NCBI RefSeq assembly: GCF_006864535.1
Contig: NZ_QHLL01000001.1
Coordinates: 1-64,000 of the forward strand
Direction: 5' to 3'
From: Campylobacter sp. MIT 12-8780
GTDB lineage: Bacteria; Campylobacterota; Campylobacteria; Campylobacterales; Campylobacteraceae
Length of the DNA: 64,000 nucleotides
This document shows, one piece after another, positions 1 through 9,130 of this stretch. The notes under the pieces were generated by a model. That model worked only from the letters and a program-made list of their open reading frames with translations, was not told where the DNA came from and searched no databases. Within the stretch, counting starts at the first letter, position 1. Every line of letters begins with the position of its first letter. The position numbers and the translations under genes are program-made.

Positions 1-1
1 T

Positions 2-166
2 AAAGAACAAACTGCAGGTATTACTCAAATCAATGAAAGTGTAGCTCATATAGAAAGTGTAACTCAAGATAATGTGAAGATTGCTAATGATAGTTCTGTG
101 ATTTCTGATGCAGTCAATAGTATTGCAAAAAATATTCTTGAAGATGCTCGGAAGAAGAAGTTTTAA
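2..166 (+). CDS. Methyl-accepting chemotaxis protein, C-terminal end (partial)
   Basis: The open frame runs in from the left edge and ends at a TAA. The 54 visible residues are the last helical stretch of a chemoreceptor signalling domain and finish in a basic KKKF tail. They match, with substitutions, the end of the next receptor gene (same [12 protein letters not shown] and [12 protein letters not shown] blocks), so the two are tandem paralogues sharing a signalling domain. Ligand specificity lies in the part outside the window and cannot be read. Confidence 0.9.
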   Translation, partial: KEQTAGITQINESVAHIESVTQDNVKIANDSSVISDAVNSIAKNILEDARKKKF

Positions 167-200
167 TACTAAAGCATAAGTAATTTTTATACTTTCAAAT

Positions 201-234
201 CAAACCTTAAACTTGAATTTGAGTTTAAGGTTTG
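201..234. terminator. Strong hairpin after the first chemoreceptor
   Basis: A perfect 13-bp inverted repeat (CAAACCTTAAACT / AGTTTAAGGTTTG) with an 8-nt loop lies 35 bases after the stop codon of the first chemoreceptor. It probably ends that transcript. The following T-tract is weak. Confidence 0.6.
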
Positions 235-392
235 GGTGTTTATTCTTCAGTCATTGCAAGCTTTTGTAAAAACAAAACTCTATTAGCTTAAAGCTTTAAT
301 GTATAAAATACTGATTTTTCTTAAATAATTTAAGCTTTGATTTGCTACAATCTAAAAAAAAACAAAAACTACAAATTTTAAAAAGGAACTTG

Positions 393-2511
393 ATGTTTAA
401 ATCCCTTAACATAGCAATGAAGCTTGTCTTATCTGTTGCTTTAATCGTGATTGTAGGAATGGCTTTACTGATCCTTATCATCTCAAATCAAGTTTCTTCT
501 AGCATAGAATACGAAGCAAAATCAACCATCTCTCAAGCCTCGCAAAGCTATGCAAACTATATGCAAGGCGTGCTTAATGAATCTGTAGCGCTAACCAAAG
601 CGACTGCACATTCTATCAATCAAACTTTAAAAGAAAAAGACAAAGTGAATATTTATGTGCTTGAAGCTTTGTTTAAAAACATTTTTGACTCAAATTCACA
701 CTCTTCTTATGCTTTTTTATACCTTGAGGATACTTCTATTTTGCTTGATGATTTAGAATTTATCGACAAGCGATATAAAAGTGCGGACGATAGCTTTGGT
801 ATAGTATATTTTGATGATGATCTTACTCAAGTTGGACATGTAAAATCCATGCAGTTTAGCGAACGTTTTAAAAATCTTCCTGTTGTAGATAAGATCAAAA
901 AAAGCGTCAAAGAAGCTAACCGCAATGCTATTTATTTTGATATGCCAATGAAGCTGGATTTTGGAAGGGGTGAATTTTTAGGCATTAATATGGCTATGGC
1001 ACTTTTTGACAAAAAGGGAAAATTTTATAGGTGTTTTGGCTTATACTTTTGATTTTGCGGAATTTTCAAAGCTTTTGCTTGATCCTAAACTTGATCTTTA
1101 TGAAGGAAATTTAAGGGTTTTATTTACTCAAGATGGAACCATAGCTATACACAAAAATGAGAATTTAATCCTGAAAAAATTCCTAGAAGTCAATACCTCA
1201 CCACAAGCTGAAACGATCGCAAAGATAATCCAAGCAAATGAAAATGCCACTTTTGATAATTACCTAGCCACGACTTCAGAGCTTAGCTATATCAGCGTCG
1301 CTTCTTTTTCTACCACTGAAAACTCAAGTCAATGGAGCTTGGTTGTTACAGCGCCTAAAAATGCTGTTTTGACACCTTTGAAAAAATTAGAACTGACTAT
1401 TTTTGCACTTTCTGCTTTATTTACTCTTATTATTTTGCTCATCGTGTATTATTCAGTCAATAAGATCATAGGCTCAAAAATTCCTCTAGTTGTCAAAGCC
1501 TTACATAGCTTCTTTCGTTTTTTAAATCATGAAAAAGTAGAATTTCAAAAAATCAAAATCGATACAAATGACGAGCTTGGCAATATGGCAAAAATGCTTA
1601 ATGAAAGCATTATCACCATTCAGCATAATCTCAAAGAAGATCAAGACGCTGTAAAACAATCTGTGCAAACCGTCCATGTGGTAGAAAATGGGGATTTAAC
1701 CGCAAGGATTATGGCTAGCCCTAAAAACCCTCAACTTATCGAGCTTAAAAACATACTTAACAATCTTCTTAATGTGCTTGAAGAAAAGATAGGCGCTGAT
1801 ATGAATGAAATTCAAAGAGTGTTTAATAGCTACAAGGCTTTAGATTTTACAACTAGCGTAGCAAATGCTAAAGGAAATGTTGAAATCACAACAAACGCAC
1901 TTGGCTTAGAAATCATCAAAATGCTTAAACAAAGCTCAAAATTTGCAAATACTCTTAGCAATGAAAGCTCAAAACTCCGCCTTGCCGTGCAGTCTTTAGA
2001 GCAAAGCTCAAATTCTCAAGCACGAGCCCTTGAAGAAACAGCAAAGTCTTTAGAGCAAATCACTTCTTCTATGCAAAATGTCTCTAGCAAATCAAATGAA
2101 GTTCTTACTCAAAGCGAAGAGATCAAAAACATAAGCGCTATCATTAGAGATATATCCGATCAAATCAATCTCTTAGCCCTTAATGCAAACATAGAAGCAG
2201 CAAGAGCTGGCGAGCATGGAAGAGGTTTTGCAGTCGTTGCTGAAGAAGTAAAAGCACTTGCTGAAAAAACACAAAAATCTTTAGGCGAAATAGAAGCAAA
2301 TGCAAATTTACTTACACAAAATATAAACGAAATGGCTGAGAGTATCAAAGAACAAACCGATGATATCACACAAATCAACGAAAGCGTAACCATGATCGAA
2401 AATATGACTCAAGAAAATGTAAAAATCGCTAATGATTCTTCAGTAATCTCTAAAAGCGTAGATGATATAGCAAGTAGCATACTCAAAGATGTGGAAGAGA
2501 AGAAATTTTAA
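393..2511 (+). pseudogene. Methyl-accepting chemotaxis protein, frameshifted
   Basis: The start ATG at 393 follows an AAAAGGAAC ribosome site. Residues 1-30 form the first membrane helix, followed by a periplasmic sensor domain of the dCache-like kind. The frame is lost at about 1017-1022: GGAAAATTTT has one A too many, and removing one A restores ...[17 protein letters not shown].... The second part (from about 1020) carries the second membrane helix near 1385-1460, a HAMP region and the signalling domain with the receptor hairpin tip ([20 protein letters not shown]). It ends in the same KKF-type tail as its neighbour. As written the gene gives a sensor fragment and a separate cytoplasmic fragment. 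It could be a true pseudogene, an on/off variant or a sequencing error in a short A-run. Confidence 0.85.
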
Positions 2512-3160
2512 GCACTTAAATTTCACAACTCATATTCTAGTTATCGCAGCTATTTTTTTGTGTCTTTTTGCTTTTTTCGCCTTAAAAACTCAAAAAACTT
2601 TGAGTAGCATTCTAGCATAAAATTACAACCCCAATGCAAAAAAAGTGCAATTTTTTTGCACACTACCGCTCAAAAGCCCTAAAAAGCACCCCAGCCACCG
2701 CCTCTTACCTTCACGCTCAAATGCACCAGCACTCGCCCAAAGCCTATCCAAACAAAGCTCCACCATTCAAACCCACCGCCTCATCAAACAAGTTTTCGCA
2801 CTTTTGCATTTGCATTCTTTAAAAATTCTACTCCCCAAAGTGCATTTTTACGACAAAAACAGCATTTTTCAATCCAAATTCGCCGCCATTTTCCACCCAA
2901 AAACTCAAATCCCCTCCGCCCTCTCGTGTGGGGCGACAAGCCAAAGCCAAGCAAACGCAAATCGTGTGGGGCTGGGCGATACAAACTCATTCTCGTGCTA
3001 GAGGATGGCGCGGGGCAGCTCAACTCAAAACCACCCAAACTCAAACCAAATGCCAAAAGCTCTCATACAAGATCAAGCATCATCACAAATTTACCTGATA
3101 AGCTCAAGGAGTTGTTTTTGCAAGCTTGTCATTTAAGTTTGATTTCGCACTTCACCCACT
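2512..3160. other. 649-bp gene-free left end of the phage element
   Basis: I see no credible gene here. The open frames on both strands lack ribosome sites and read as low-complexity Pro/Ser/Lys. From about 2660 to 3060 the DNA is C-rich on the plus strand, with repeated TCGTGTGGGGC-type words at about 2925, 2961 and 2992, unlike the AT-rich host DNA to the left. This marks the junction between host and element. No attachment site, tRNA or integrase is visible. Confidence 0.55.
2635..2660. repeat. Inverted repeat at the left boundary
   Basis: TGCAAAAAAA and TTTTTTTGCA form a perfect 10-bp inverted repeat around a GTGCAA loop. It can act as a bidirectional terminator between the chemoreceptor and the leftward phage transcript. 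A related direct repeat (AATGCAAAAAA..GTGCAA) lies at 42500-42518 at the other end of the element. Confidence 0.5.
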
Positions 3161-3691
3161 TCACACGTCCTTTTTAGTTTTCAACGCTTTTTGCTCATCT
3201 TTTGCACCCTTGTTTTCACTTGCTGGTGGGCTTTCTTTCGCCTTCTCATCTTCATTTGCAAGCCTTTGACCTTTCATTTTCGCCTCCTCATTTTCTACAT
3301 TTTGCTCGTGCAAAGGCGTGAAAAAAAGGGCATTTTCCTTACTTTCATCATTATATCTTTTCTTCAAAAAAGCGTTAATTTCTTTATCATAAATGATAAG
3401 CAAAGTTGTAATTATTATATGTGGTATAGTGCTGATAAAATACGCCACGCTCAAAGCCGAATAATCATCATTTGGCACACTCTGAGGCAAAAGAGCCGAA
3501 GCAAAAACGAGCATCGTGCCCAAAAACAGCCCAAGCGAGAGCACAAACTGCACCGCAACGCTCAGCAAAATCAGCCATTTGCTCACTGAAAAGATTTTGA
3601 TATGCTGCAAACAAATCGCGATCGCCACCCCAAACACCCCAGCACACAAAGCAATGAGAACCTTACTCAAAAAAGAAACATCATTATTCAT
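3161..3691 (-). CDS. Small integral membrane protein with charged cytoplasmic tail
   Basis: I chose the ATG at 3691 because it has an AAAGGG site 8 bases upstream; the frame stays open about 31 codons further. The protein is about 176 residues. Three hydrophobic segments fill roughly residues 10-30, 40-68 and 80-105, and the last 70 residues are Glu/Lys/Ala-rich and hydrophilic. It is the last gene of the leftmost phage operon, after the spanins and the cytochrome-like gene. I recognise no family. Holin-like function or superinfection exclusion at the membrane are both possible inferences from the location and topology. Confidence 0.7.
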   Translation of the reverse strand: MNNDVSFLSKVLIALCAGVFGVAIAICLQHIKIFSVSKWLILLSVAVQFVLSLGLFLGTMLVFASALLPQSVPNDDYSALSVAYFISTIPHIIITTLLIIYDKEINAFLKKRYNDESKENALFFTPLHEQNVENEEAKMKGQRLANEDEKAKESPPASENKGAKDEQKALKTKKDV

Positions 3692-3953
3692 TTTAAAACC
3701 CTTTATCATTATCTTGCAGCAAAAACCCTGCCCGATTTTGCAAGATAATATCCCAAACCCTGCCCGACAAATCACCTCAAACAAGCCTTACTTTCTTGCG
3801 TTTAGCTTACAAAAAAAGGAGGCGGTATCGCTTCAAAATATCTCAAAAAACCTTGCAATTTCCCAATTTCTCGCAAAGCCTTCCCCCAAGCTACTTTCTT
3901 GCAAAAAGCGCGCAGGGTAGCTCTTGCCAAGCCCTTCAACTCAACCCTTCAAC

Positions 3954-4421
3954 TCACTTGACCTCGTGCCAATCTTGCGTCGTATTACGCAAAAATTCCT
4001 CCGTGTAAAGCACATCAAGCCTGACTTTTAAGTCCGCATCAGTGATACTTTGCTTATCCCTTGTTGCACGCGCTAGATACAAAGGCATTCCACCTTCAAG
4101 GCTTCTTTTTGAGCCAGTTCGAACGATATTCATCGCCTCGCTCACTGAAATTTTCCTAATCGGCAACGCCGTAGCTATGGTGTTATGACACTGAATGCAC
4201 CCCGTGCCCTTAAACACTTCATTATTTTTTGAAAGCTTTAAAAAAGCTAATTTCTCGCGTTCATCAAGATTCATTTTCACACTCAAAGCCCTTGTTTCAG
4301 CAAACATAATATCGATTTTATCTTTCAAATCAGCATTAATCTTTACATACTCATCAACAAAACCCTTAAAAATCACATAAACAGCGATCAAAAATACAAT
4401 CAAAACAAAATTTAGTTTCAT
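3954..4421 (-). CDS. Membrane-anchored protein with a cytochrome c haem motif
   Basis: The 155-residue protein starts with one membrane helix (residues 3-19), continues as a helical linker, and has CIQCH at residues 75-79, the c-type haem attachment motif. A GGMP segment with Met112 follows 33 residues later, in the place where class I cytochromes c carry their axial methionine. The signal-anchor puts the motif in the periplasm, where the host cytochrome c maturation system would act. Its ATG overlaps the o-spanin stop codon (ATGA), so it is translated with the lysis genes. A c-type cytochrome is not an expected part of a lysis cassette. Whether it binds haem is inference from the motif spacing. 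Confidence 0.75.
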   Translation of the reverse strand: MKLNFVLIVFLIAVYVIFKGFVDEYVKINADLKDKIDIMFAETRALSVKMNLDEREKLAFLKLSKNNEVFKGTGCIQCHNTIATALPIRKISVSEAMNIVRTGSKRSLEGGMPLYLARATRDKQSITDADLKVRLDVLYTEEFLRNTTQDWHEVK

Positions 4422-4705
4422 TTTGCACCATCATTTTGCAAAGTCTGTATCGCTTTGAGCTGATTTTCAAGCTTTTTATAATGATAAAAAAGATATGAAT
4501 ACGCATTAATAATATCAAGTTCATTTACGACTTTAGGCTTTTGCAAAGGCGGGGTTTCAAGCAGGTTAGGAGGCACTTTGATATACACAAGCTCACTTTG
4601 CTTGACAACTTGTGTTTGCGTCCTCGCCCCACAAGCATTCAAGCACAGCATTAAACAGCTCAGTAAGATTATTATCTTTGTTTTTGTATAAAATTTTTTG
4701 CACAT
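4418..4705 (-). CDS. o-spanin-like outer-membrane lipoprotein (Rz1 type)
   Basis: I chose the ATG at 4705, which has AAAGGG 8 bases upstream. The protein of about 95 residues has a lipoprotein signal peptide ending in a lipobox (LNAC), followed by a short periplasmic part with a proline-rich stretch. The first third is nested out of frame inside the 3' end of the preceding i-spanin gene, the classic Rz/Rz1 arrangement. Such pairs bridge inner and outer membranes and fuse them in the last step of phage lysis of Gram-negative cells. The assignment rests on topology and gene overlap, not on sequence identity. Confidence 0.75.
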   Translation of the reverse strand: MCKKFYTKTKIIILLSCLMLCLNACGARTQTQVVKQSELVYIKVPPNLLETPPLQKPKVVNELDIINAYSYLFYHYKKLENQLKAIQTLQNDGAK

Positions 4706-4994
4706 ACACGACCCTTTCGTTAAGCTTTTCATTCGCCTTACTCACGCTAGCAAGGGCTTGAAGCTCCTGTGTTTTTCTTTGCTCTAAAGCCTTTAAATCC
4801 GCCTCAAACTTGACATTTGCTTCTAAAGTCGTGTTTAAATCCCTCTTTAAAAGCTCATTTGCAAGCCTTGCTTCATCTAAAGCATAAAAAAGCCAGCCCA
4901 CCCAAGCCAAAACAAGACTTATCAAAGCCCCAGCAAGGACATAAAGCCCAGAATTTGAGCCAAAAAAGCTCACAATCTTAAAAATGAAACTCAT
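4593..4994 (-). CDS. i-spanin-like inner-membrane protein (Rz type)
   Basis: The 133-residue protein has one N-terminal membrane helix (about residues 15-38) and a long charged coiled coil (about 40-105) reaching into the periplasm. Its start overlaps the endolysin stop codon (ATGA), and its 3' end contains the start of the o-spanin gene in another frame. Order and topology (endolysin, i-spanin, embedded o-spanin) match the lysis cassettes of phages of Gram-negative hosts. Confidence 0.78.
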   Translation of the reverse strand: MSFIFKIVSFFGSNSGLYVLAGALISLVLAWVGWLFYALDEARLANELLKRDLNTTLEANVKFEADLKALEQRKTQELQALASVSKANEKLNERVVYVQKILYKNKDNNLTELFNAVLECLWGEDANTSCQAK

Positions 4995-5380
4995 TTATAC
5001 ACCCAACGCGCCTTCACGCCTCTAGTATCTAAATGCACAAAGCCACGAAACGCGTCATTTAAATTGTGCTTAATAGCGATACCAAAAGGCTCATCGCCAT
5101 ATCTTTCAAGCACGAACTCATACACCTTTTGAGTAGGCACGCCCTTGATGATAAAATCCACAGCGTCCCCGTGCGTGTGCCTTGAGTTAGGTGCTCCGCC
5201 CACTTTTTTGTTGTGCTCTTTGCAACGATAGGCAGAATTTATAATCAAAGGTGCGTTAAAATGCTCTCTAATCTCGCACAAAACCTCGACAAGCCTATCA
5301 CTTGGCATACCCGCTGGCAAGGTGCATTTTCCGCACTTGCACTCAAATTCTTTTTGGCTAAAATACTTATTTTCTAGCAT
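4991..5380 (-). CDS. Endolysin, peptidase M15 family
   Basis: The ATG at 5380 is set by a GGAGAG site 5 bases upstream; the open frame before it overlaps the promoter and is not coding. The 129-residue enzyme has the M15 zinc-peptidase pattern: SAYRC, then SRHTHGDAVDF with the first His and Asp ligands, and a C-terminal HLDTR with the third His. A CKCGKC pair near residue 15 is typical of the M15_3 subfamily. These enzymes cut peptide bonds in peptidoglycan. There is no signal peptide, so export would need a holin, which is not obvious here. It is the first gene of the lysis operon. Confidence 0.88.
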   Translation of the reverse strand: MLENKYFSQKEFECKCGKCTLPAGMPSDRLVEVLCEIREHFNAPLIINSAYRCKEHNKKVGGAPNSRHTHGDAVDFIIKGVPTQKVYEFVLERYGDEPFGIAIKHNLNDAFRGFVHLDTRGVKARWVYK

Positions 5381-5403
5381 ACACTCTCCTTTTTTTTGCA
5401 AGT

Positions 5404-5440
5404 AGTGTAGTAGAAAAATAAAATAATAAAAAGGGTTAAT
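5404..5440 (-). promoter_or_regulatory. Phage operon promoter 9 (TTTAACCC family)
   Basis: On the minus strand ATTAACCC (5440-5433), a T-rich 23-base spacer and TACACT (5409-5404) lie just upstream of the endolysin start. The spacing is identical to seven other copies in the element. The predicted start of transcription is about 20 bases before the ATG. Confidence 0.8.
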
Positions 5441-5525
5441 ATAGCTTGCAAACTGCACGCTACGGAGAAATGCCCGCGCAAACTCATATTTTGCATAAAA
5501 CGATACTATAGGGGCTTTTTGATTG

Positions 5526-5552
5526 GGGTGTGAAAATTACTAAATCACACCC
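5526..5552. terminator. Hairpin over the end of the tail gene
   Basis: GGGTGTGA / TCACACCC form an 8-bp perfect stem that includes the stop codon of the 490-residue gene ending at 5545. It sits between that gene and the lysis promoter and probably separates the two units. There is no T-tract on the minus strand, so it may serve as a 3' end stabiliser rather than a classical terminator. Confidence 0.45.
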
Positions 5553-7017
5553 TTGTATCATAATCAGCCATATTTATGAGCTTTCCGCCATCTCCTCCAC
5601 TTGCTTTATTCATAAATTGCAAGTTTGCACTTATCACGGCTCCTGTGCTTTTAGTCTGTGCTAAACTCATTCTATCCACTCCAACGCCATTTTCAGTGCC
5701 ATTTCTAAACACATAATGATTTTTATGTAATTTTAAAGCCTTGTTTTTAGCTGCATATTTGACAAGTCGTATCGTAGCACTGCCACTTCTATAGACTGTT
5801 GTGCCTTTTACCCTTGCTTTGAAATTATACCCACTATCTTGAGTGTATATATCAAAAAATTTATAAGTATTATTTTGACTTGCGCTTGAGCAAACACATT
5901 CTAATGATATAAGATAATCATCATCTTCTTCACTACCAAAATTTGCTTGCAAATTTGCATCTAAAACAAAAGATTTTTGCATTGACTTTGATAAAGATAC
6001 CAAGATCAATGCATTAGCCACACTACTATATTTTTTAGGATAAAGCCTTTCATCATCTTCAGTATAAAGTTCATCACATCGCAAAACAAAATTTGAATTG
6101 TAGTAATTTGTAGCAGTTGTTGTGATTGAAAGATTCATCAACAAAGCATTTCCACCAGCTCTTACTAGATCATAACCCATTCTTTCATTTGTTTTTGCTA
6201 TCAAATCCACCTTCCAACCCACGCCCAAATCATCTGGCGTCGTTGCGATTTGTGTTTGAAAATACGTCAAATAATCAGCTGTGTATTCAGGTGAGCTTTG
6301 CGTAGCATTTGCGAAAAACTCGATTTGATTTTTAGCCGAACAAAGTGTAATGCCATTGTGTGATCTAACAGGCGTTACAGGCACGGTTAAAAACTCATTG
6401 ATACGAATATCAGCCATACCTTTCTTTTTGCCGATGATTTGAAAGCTTACCTTAAATGCACCATTGATCGCATTTGCTAAAAAATAACTATACCCAATTG
6501 CCAAGAGATAGCCCGCTAAATTACTTGCATCATAGTAAGCATTTGCGTTATATTTGTTCATCCACTCTAATTGCACGATGAAGTATTCTTCATCTTTAAA
6601 TTTTTCGATTTCATTTAAAAGGTGAGCTACAAAGCCCACAGCTGAAGATGATTGAGGGGCATAATTTGCTTGAGTAAAGCTCAAATACTCAAGTGGTGTT
6701 TTTTTCGAATTCACAAAAATGAGCTTTTTGCTTCCTTGCCTTACGGTATCACTATCACCTTCTTTGGCTAAGGCTATATAAACTTGATTGTTGATTACGG
6801 GTAAAATCCGCCCCCAAGTTGGAAAATTTAAAGCCCTATCTTGAGCTAGCACAAGCTGCCATTTTTGAGCCTTTTCATCACTCACAAGCTCATAATCCAA
6901 ACCCCCGATATTTTCACCTACTGGATAAATTTGCGCCCCATTAAACATTACCTTATCAACGGCTTTTAAGCGGCAAAAAATCTTATCGATAGGCTTACTC
7001 TTGTTTAAAATAGCCAT
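5545..7017 (-). CDS. Phage tail-associated protein, 490 residues
   Basis: The protein has no membrane segment, is rich in Asn, Tyr and Thr and looks beta-rich, as in receptor-binding or tail-tip proteins. It follows the collagen-like fibre gene by 3 bases in the same operon and shares its promoter at 8851-8887. No enzymatic motif is visible. Position after fibre genes and before lysis suggests a distal tail component. This is inference from context. Confidence 0.75.
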   Translation of the reverse strand: MAILNKSKPIDKIFCRLKAVDKVMFNGAQIYPVGENIGGLDYELVSDEKAQKWQLVLAQDRALNFPTWGRILPVINNQVYIALAKEGDSDTVRQGSKKLIFVNSKKTPLEYLSFTQANYAPQSSSAVGFVAHLLNEIEKFKDEEYFIVQLEWMNKYNANAYYDASNLAGYLLAIGYSYFLANAINGAFKVSFQIIGKKKGMADIRINEFLTVPVTPVRSHNGITLCSAKNQIEFFANATQSSPEYTADYLTYFQTQIATTPDDLGVGWKVDLIAKTNERMGYDLVRAGGNALLMNLSITTTATNYYNSNFVLRCDELYTEDDERLYPKKYSSVANALILVSLSKSMQKSFVLDANLQANFGSEEDDDYLISLECVCSSASQNNTYKFFDIYTQDSGYNFKARVKGTTVYRSGSATIRLVKYAAKNKALKLHKNHYVFRNGTENGVGVDRMSLAQTKSTGAVISANLQFMNKASGGDGGKLINMADYDTRV

Positions 7018-7020
7018 TTT

Positions 7021-8238
7021 CTAACCTTGTATAAAATAAAGCTTGTTATTGTTTTTCTCAGCCTCGCTTAAAGCATCATACTCAGCTTGAGTGTAAGTTA
7101 AAACCTGCTCGCTTTTTTGGTTAATAGCTGGACTTTTAAAGCCAGCTAGAGCTTGAGTGATGAGCTCATTTACCCTTGCTTCATTTGTCAAAGTGGCTAG
7201 CTCAGCTTTATCTGCTTTGCTCTGTGAGAGACTTTCAAGAGCTGTATTCTCAGCCTTGCTTTGCAAAGCTGCATTAAGCTCGTTTTGTAGTGTGCTAAGC
7301 TCGCTTTTTTCAGCCTTTGAAGCGATAAATGGCTCAATACTTGCCTGCGTTAAGTTCGCCATCGTGCCAGCCTCGCCCCTGTCGCCTTTCTCACCTTTCT
7401 CACCTTTCTCACCTTTTTCGCCCCGCAAACCCTGTTCGCCACGCTCGCCCCTGTCGCCTTTTTCGCCACGCTCACCTTGCAAACCTTGCTCGCCTCGCTC
7501 TCCTTTTAAGCTTGCAAGTTGCTGGGGCGTAAAATCACTAAACACAAAAGCATCGCCTTTGTCTCCCTTTTCTCCCTTTTCTCCACGCTCGCCTTGCAAA
7601 CCCTGTTCGCCCTTGTCGCCTTTTGCACCCCCGCCAAGTTGTGTGATTTTTTCAGTGATGACGCGTTCAAGCTCGTTTTTTTCGGCTTTTGCCTCAAGTG
7701 CTTGCGTGGTAGCGATGATATCTTGCTCAATTCTTGCAAGGCTTGCTTCAAAGCTATCCTCAACCCTCACAAACCCTGCCTCAAGCTCACTTTTTCGCGC
7801 AAAATCACTCAAATCAAACTTAGTATTAATATCATTAAATTCCCTGCCATCGTAGATAAACCACTGCTCATTTGCACCCTCGCCAACGATGTATAAATCC
7901 CCGCTCAAAGGCTTTTTAATCGCCTCAAGCTCGGCTAAACCTGCCAAATGCCCCTTAAACCTTACTCCGCTTGCCAGCTGAGCCAAAAGCTCGTTAATCT
8001 TGCCTTCAAACTCGGCTTGTTTTTGGCTTTCATACTCGTTAAATTGACGCTTTAACTCAGTTTCTAAAGCCGCTAAAGCCGCAGCAATCTCAGCTTTAAC
8101 ACCAGCAGTATTCATACCACTAAAACCCTCAGCCTTTGCTTCAAAACTCGCCACAAGCTGTTTAATCTCAGCGATTAAGTCCCTTAAATACCCACTTTGC
8201 TCCTCGATAAGATCAAGCGTTTGCATTTCATTCATCAT
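7021..8238 (-). CDS. Tail fibre with collagen-like Gly-X-Y repeats
   Basis: The 405-residue protein begins with a long helical, coiled-coil region (1-100) and a small folded region that includes the LSGDLYIVGEG segment. Two collagen-like blocks follow, near residues 205-232 and 249-297, made of GEKGDK, GERGEQ and GLQGER triplets. The C-terminus is again helical, with a final TYTQAEYDALS motif seen at the ends of phage fibre proteins. Collagen triplets in phages form trimeric rods. The start ATGATG has a GGAG site in the end of the upstream gene, which it overlaps by 11 bases. The repeats are themselves repeated at DNA level and could change in number. Confidence 0.85.
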   Translation of the reverse strand: MMNEMQTLDLIEEQSGYLRDLIAEIKQLVASFEAKAEGFSGMNTAGVKAEIAAALAALETELKRQFNEYESQKQAEFEGKINELLAQLASGVRFKGHLAGLAELEAIKKPLSGDLYIVGEGANEQWFIYDGREFNDINTKFDLSDFARKSELEAGFVRVEDSFEASLARIEQDIIATTQALEAKAEKNELERVITEKITQLGGGAKGDKGEQGLQGERGEKGEKGDKGDAFVFSDFTPQQLASLKGERGEQGLQGERGEKGDRGERGEQGLRGEKGEKGEKGEKGDRGEAGTMANLTQASIEPFIASKAEKSELSTLQNELNAALQSKAENTALESLSQSKADKAELATLTNEARVNELITQALAGFKSPAINQKSEQVLTYTQAEYDALSEAEKNNNKLYFIQG

Positions 8239-8827
8239 TTGCTCCTAAAGTGATTGTTTCAAGCTCAGCCTTTGAATGAGCGTTTGAAAGTGCATTTTTG
8301 CACTCTCTAAGCTTCAAAGCCCCCTCATTTAGCCTTTCGCTCATCAGTTGCGTAAGTTTTGTAAGTTCGCTAAGATCAAGGCGGACAAAGCTATTATCAA
8401 GGCTGATAAAAGCAAAGCTTTCAGGCACGCCATTAAGCAAAGAAAAAAGATTAAGATAGGTGCTTAAAAGCCCAAATTCACTTGCACTTACGCGGAATTC
8501 TTTTTCTTTAAAATGCAAAGGCTTAGCTAAAAAAGTTTCGTATTCTTCATTTAAATCCTCAAGTTTGAGCGCCTTAAGCTCTTCTAAAGGCTTGTCTTTG
8601 GCTTCAAAAGATAAAATATACTCAAAATCAGCTTCATTAAAATTGCCAGTGCGCTGTAAAAACTGCGTTCTTTCATCAAAGCTAGGCTTTGCAAGCTCTT
8701 TAACACTTGCCAAACCCAAAGCCCTCAAATCAGCCTTTTCAAGCTTAGAAACAAACCAAGTATTACCCTGTTCATCAGTGTAAATATCACTCTCAAGCAG
8801 CTCTTTTTTGTGTGTATTGTAAAGCAT
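8228..8827 (-). CDS. Tail fibre-associated protein (resembles DUF4376)
   Basis: The 199-residue protein is mostly helical. Its C-terminal half has an FVRLDLSELTKLTQLMSE segment and a helical end that resemble DUF4376-type tail proteins of other phages. It is the first gene after the promoter at 8851-8887, with an AAGGAATAAC site before the ATG, and overlaps the fibre gene. A role as fibre adaptor or chaperone is inferred from position. Confidence 0.75.
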   Translation of the reverse strand: MLYNTHKKELLESDIYTDEQGNTWFVSKLEKADLRALGLASVKELAKPSFDERTQFLQRTGNFNEADFEYILSFEAKDKPLEELKALKLEDLNEEYETFLAKPLHFKEKEFRVSASEFGLLSTYLNLFSLLNGVPESFAFISLDNSFVRLDLSELTKLTQLMSERLNEGALKLRECKNALSNAHSKAELETITLGANDE

Positions 8828-8850
8828 TGTTATTCCTTTTTTTGCCTTGT

Positions 8851-8887
8851 ATTATAAACAAAACACAAAATGCAAAAAAGGGTTAAA
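8851..8887 (-). promoter_or_regulatory. Phage operon promoter 8 (TTTAACCC family)
   Basis: TTTAACCC (8887-8880), a 23-base spacer and a perfect TATAAT (8856-8851) on the minus strand stand 24 bases before the start of the 199-residue tail gene. This is the copy with the best -10. Confidence 0.85.
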
Positions 8888-8981
8888 AGCTCACCCAGTC
8901 ATCACAAGCAAGCAAAACACCCGCCCGCTATCCTTGCAAAAACGATATTTTACAGGGTTGTAACTCAAAACAAAATACCAA

Positions 8982-9080
8982 TCATTTCCTTTTAAGCTTA
9001 TCTTCAAGTTTTTTGATACGAAACTCACAAATACCAAGCCAAAGTGCTAGTATGAGGATTAAGATAAAATCTAAGTTCAT
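8982..9080 (-). CDS. 32-residue membrane peptide
   Basis: The ORF has a ribosome site (AAAAGGAG) and encodes one hydrophobic helix (residues 4-17) followed by a basic tail (KKLEDKLKRK). It is too small for a family call. It lies just ahead of the tail operon and behind a second tiny membrane peptide. A pinholin-like or regulatory role is possible but unproven. Confidence 0.5.
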   Translation of the reverse strand: MNLDFILILILALWLGICEFRIKKLEDKLKRK

Positions 9081-9130
9081 TTTTACTCCTTTTATGTTAT
9101 AATGTTTCAAGATGAAAAGGCAAAGTCGCA

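Noticed and set aside
2784-3177. Frames on both strands in the left-end segment
   Set aside because: No ribosome sites, low-complexity composition and no protein-like pattern.
5381-5458. N-terminal extension of the endolysin
   Set aside because: It overlaps promoter 9 and lies upstream of the predicted transcription start.
7157-7855. Ser/Pro-rich plus-strand frame of 232 codons
   Set aside because: It is the antisense shadow of the collagen-like repeats; no start site or promoter.
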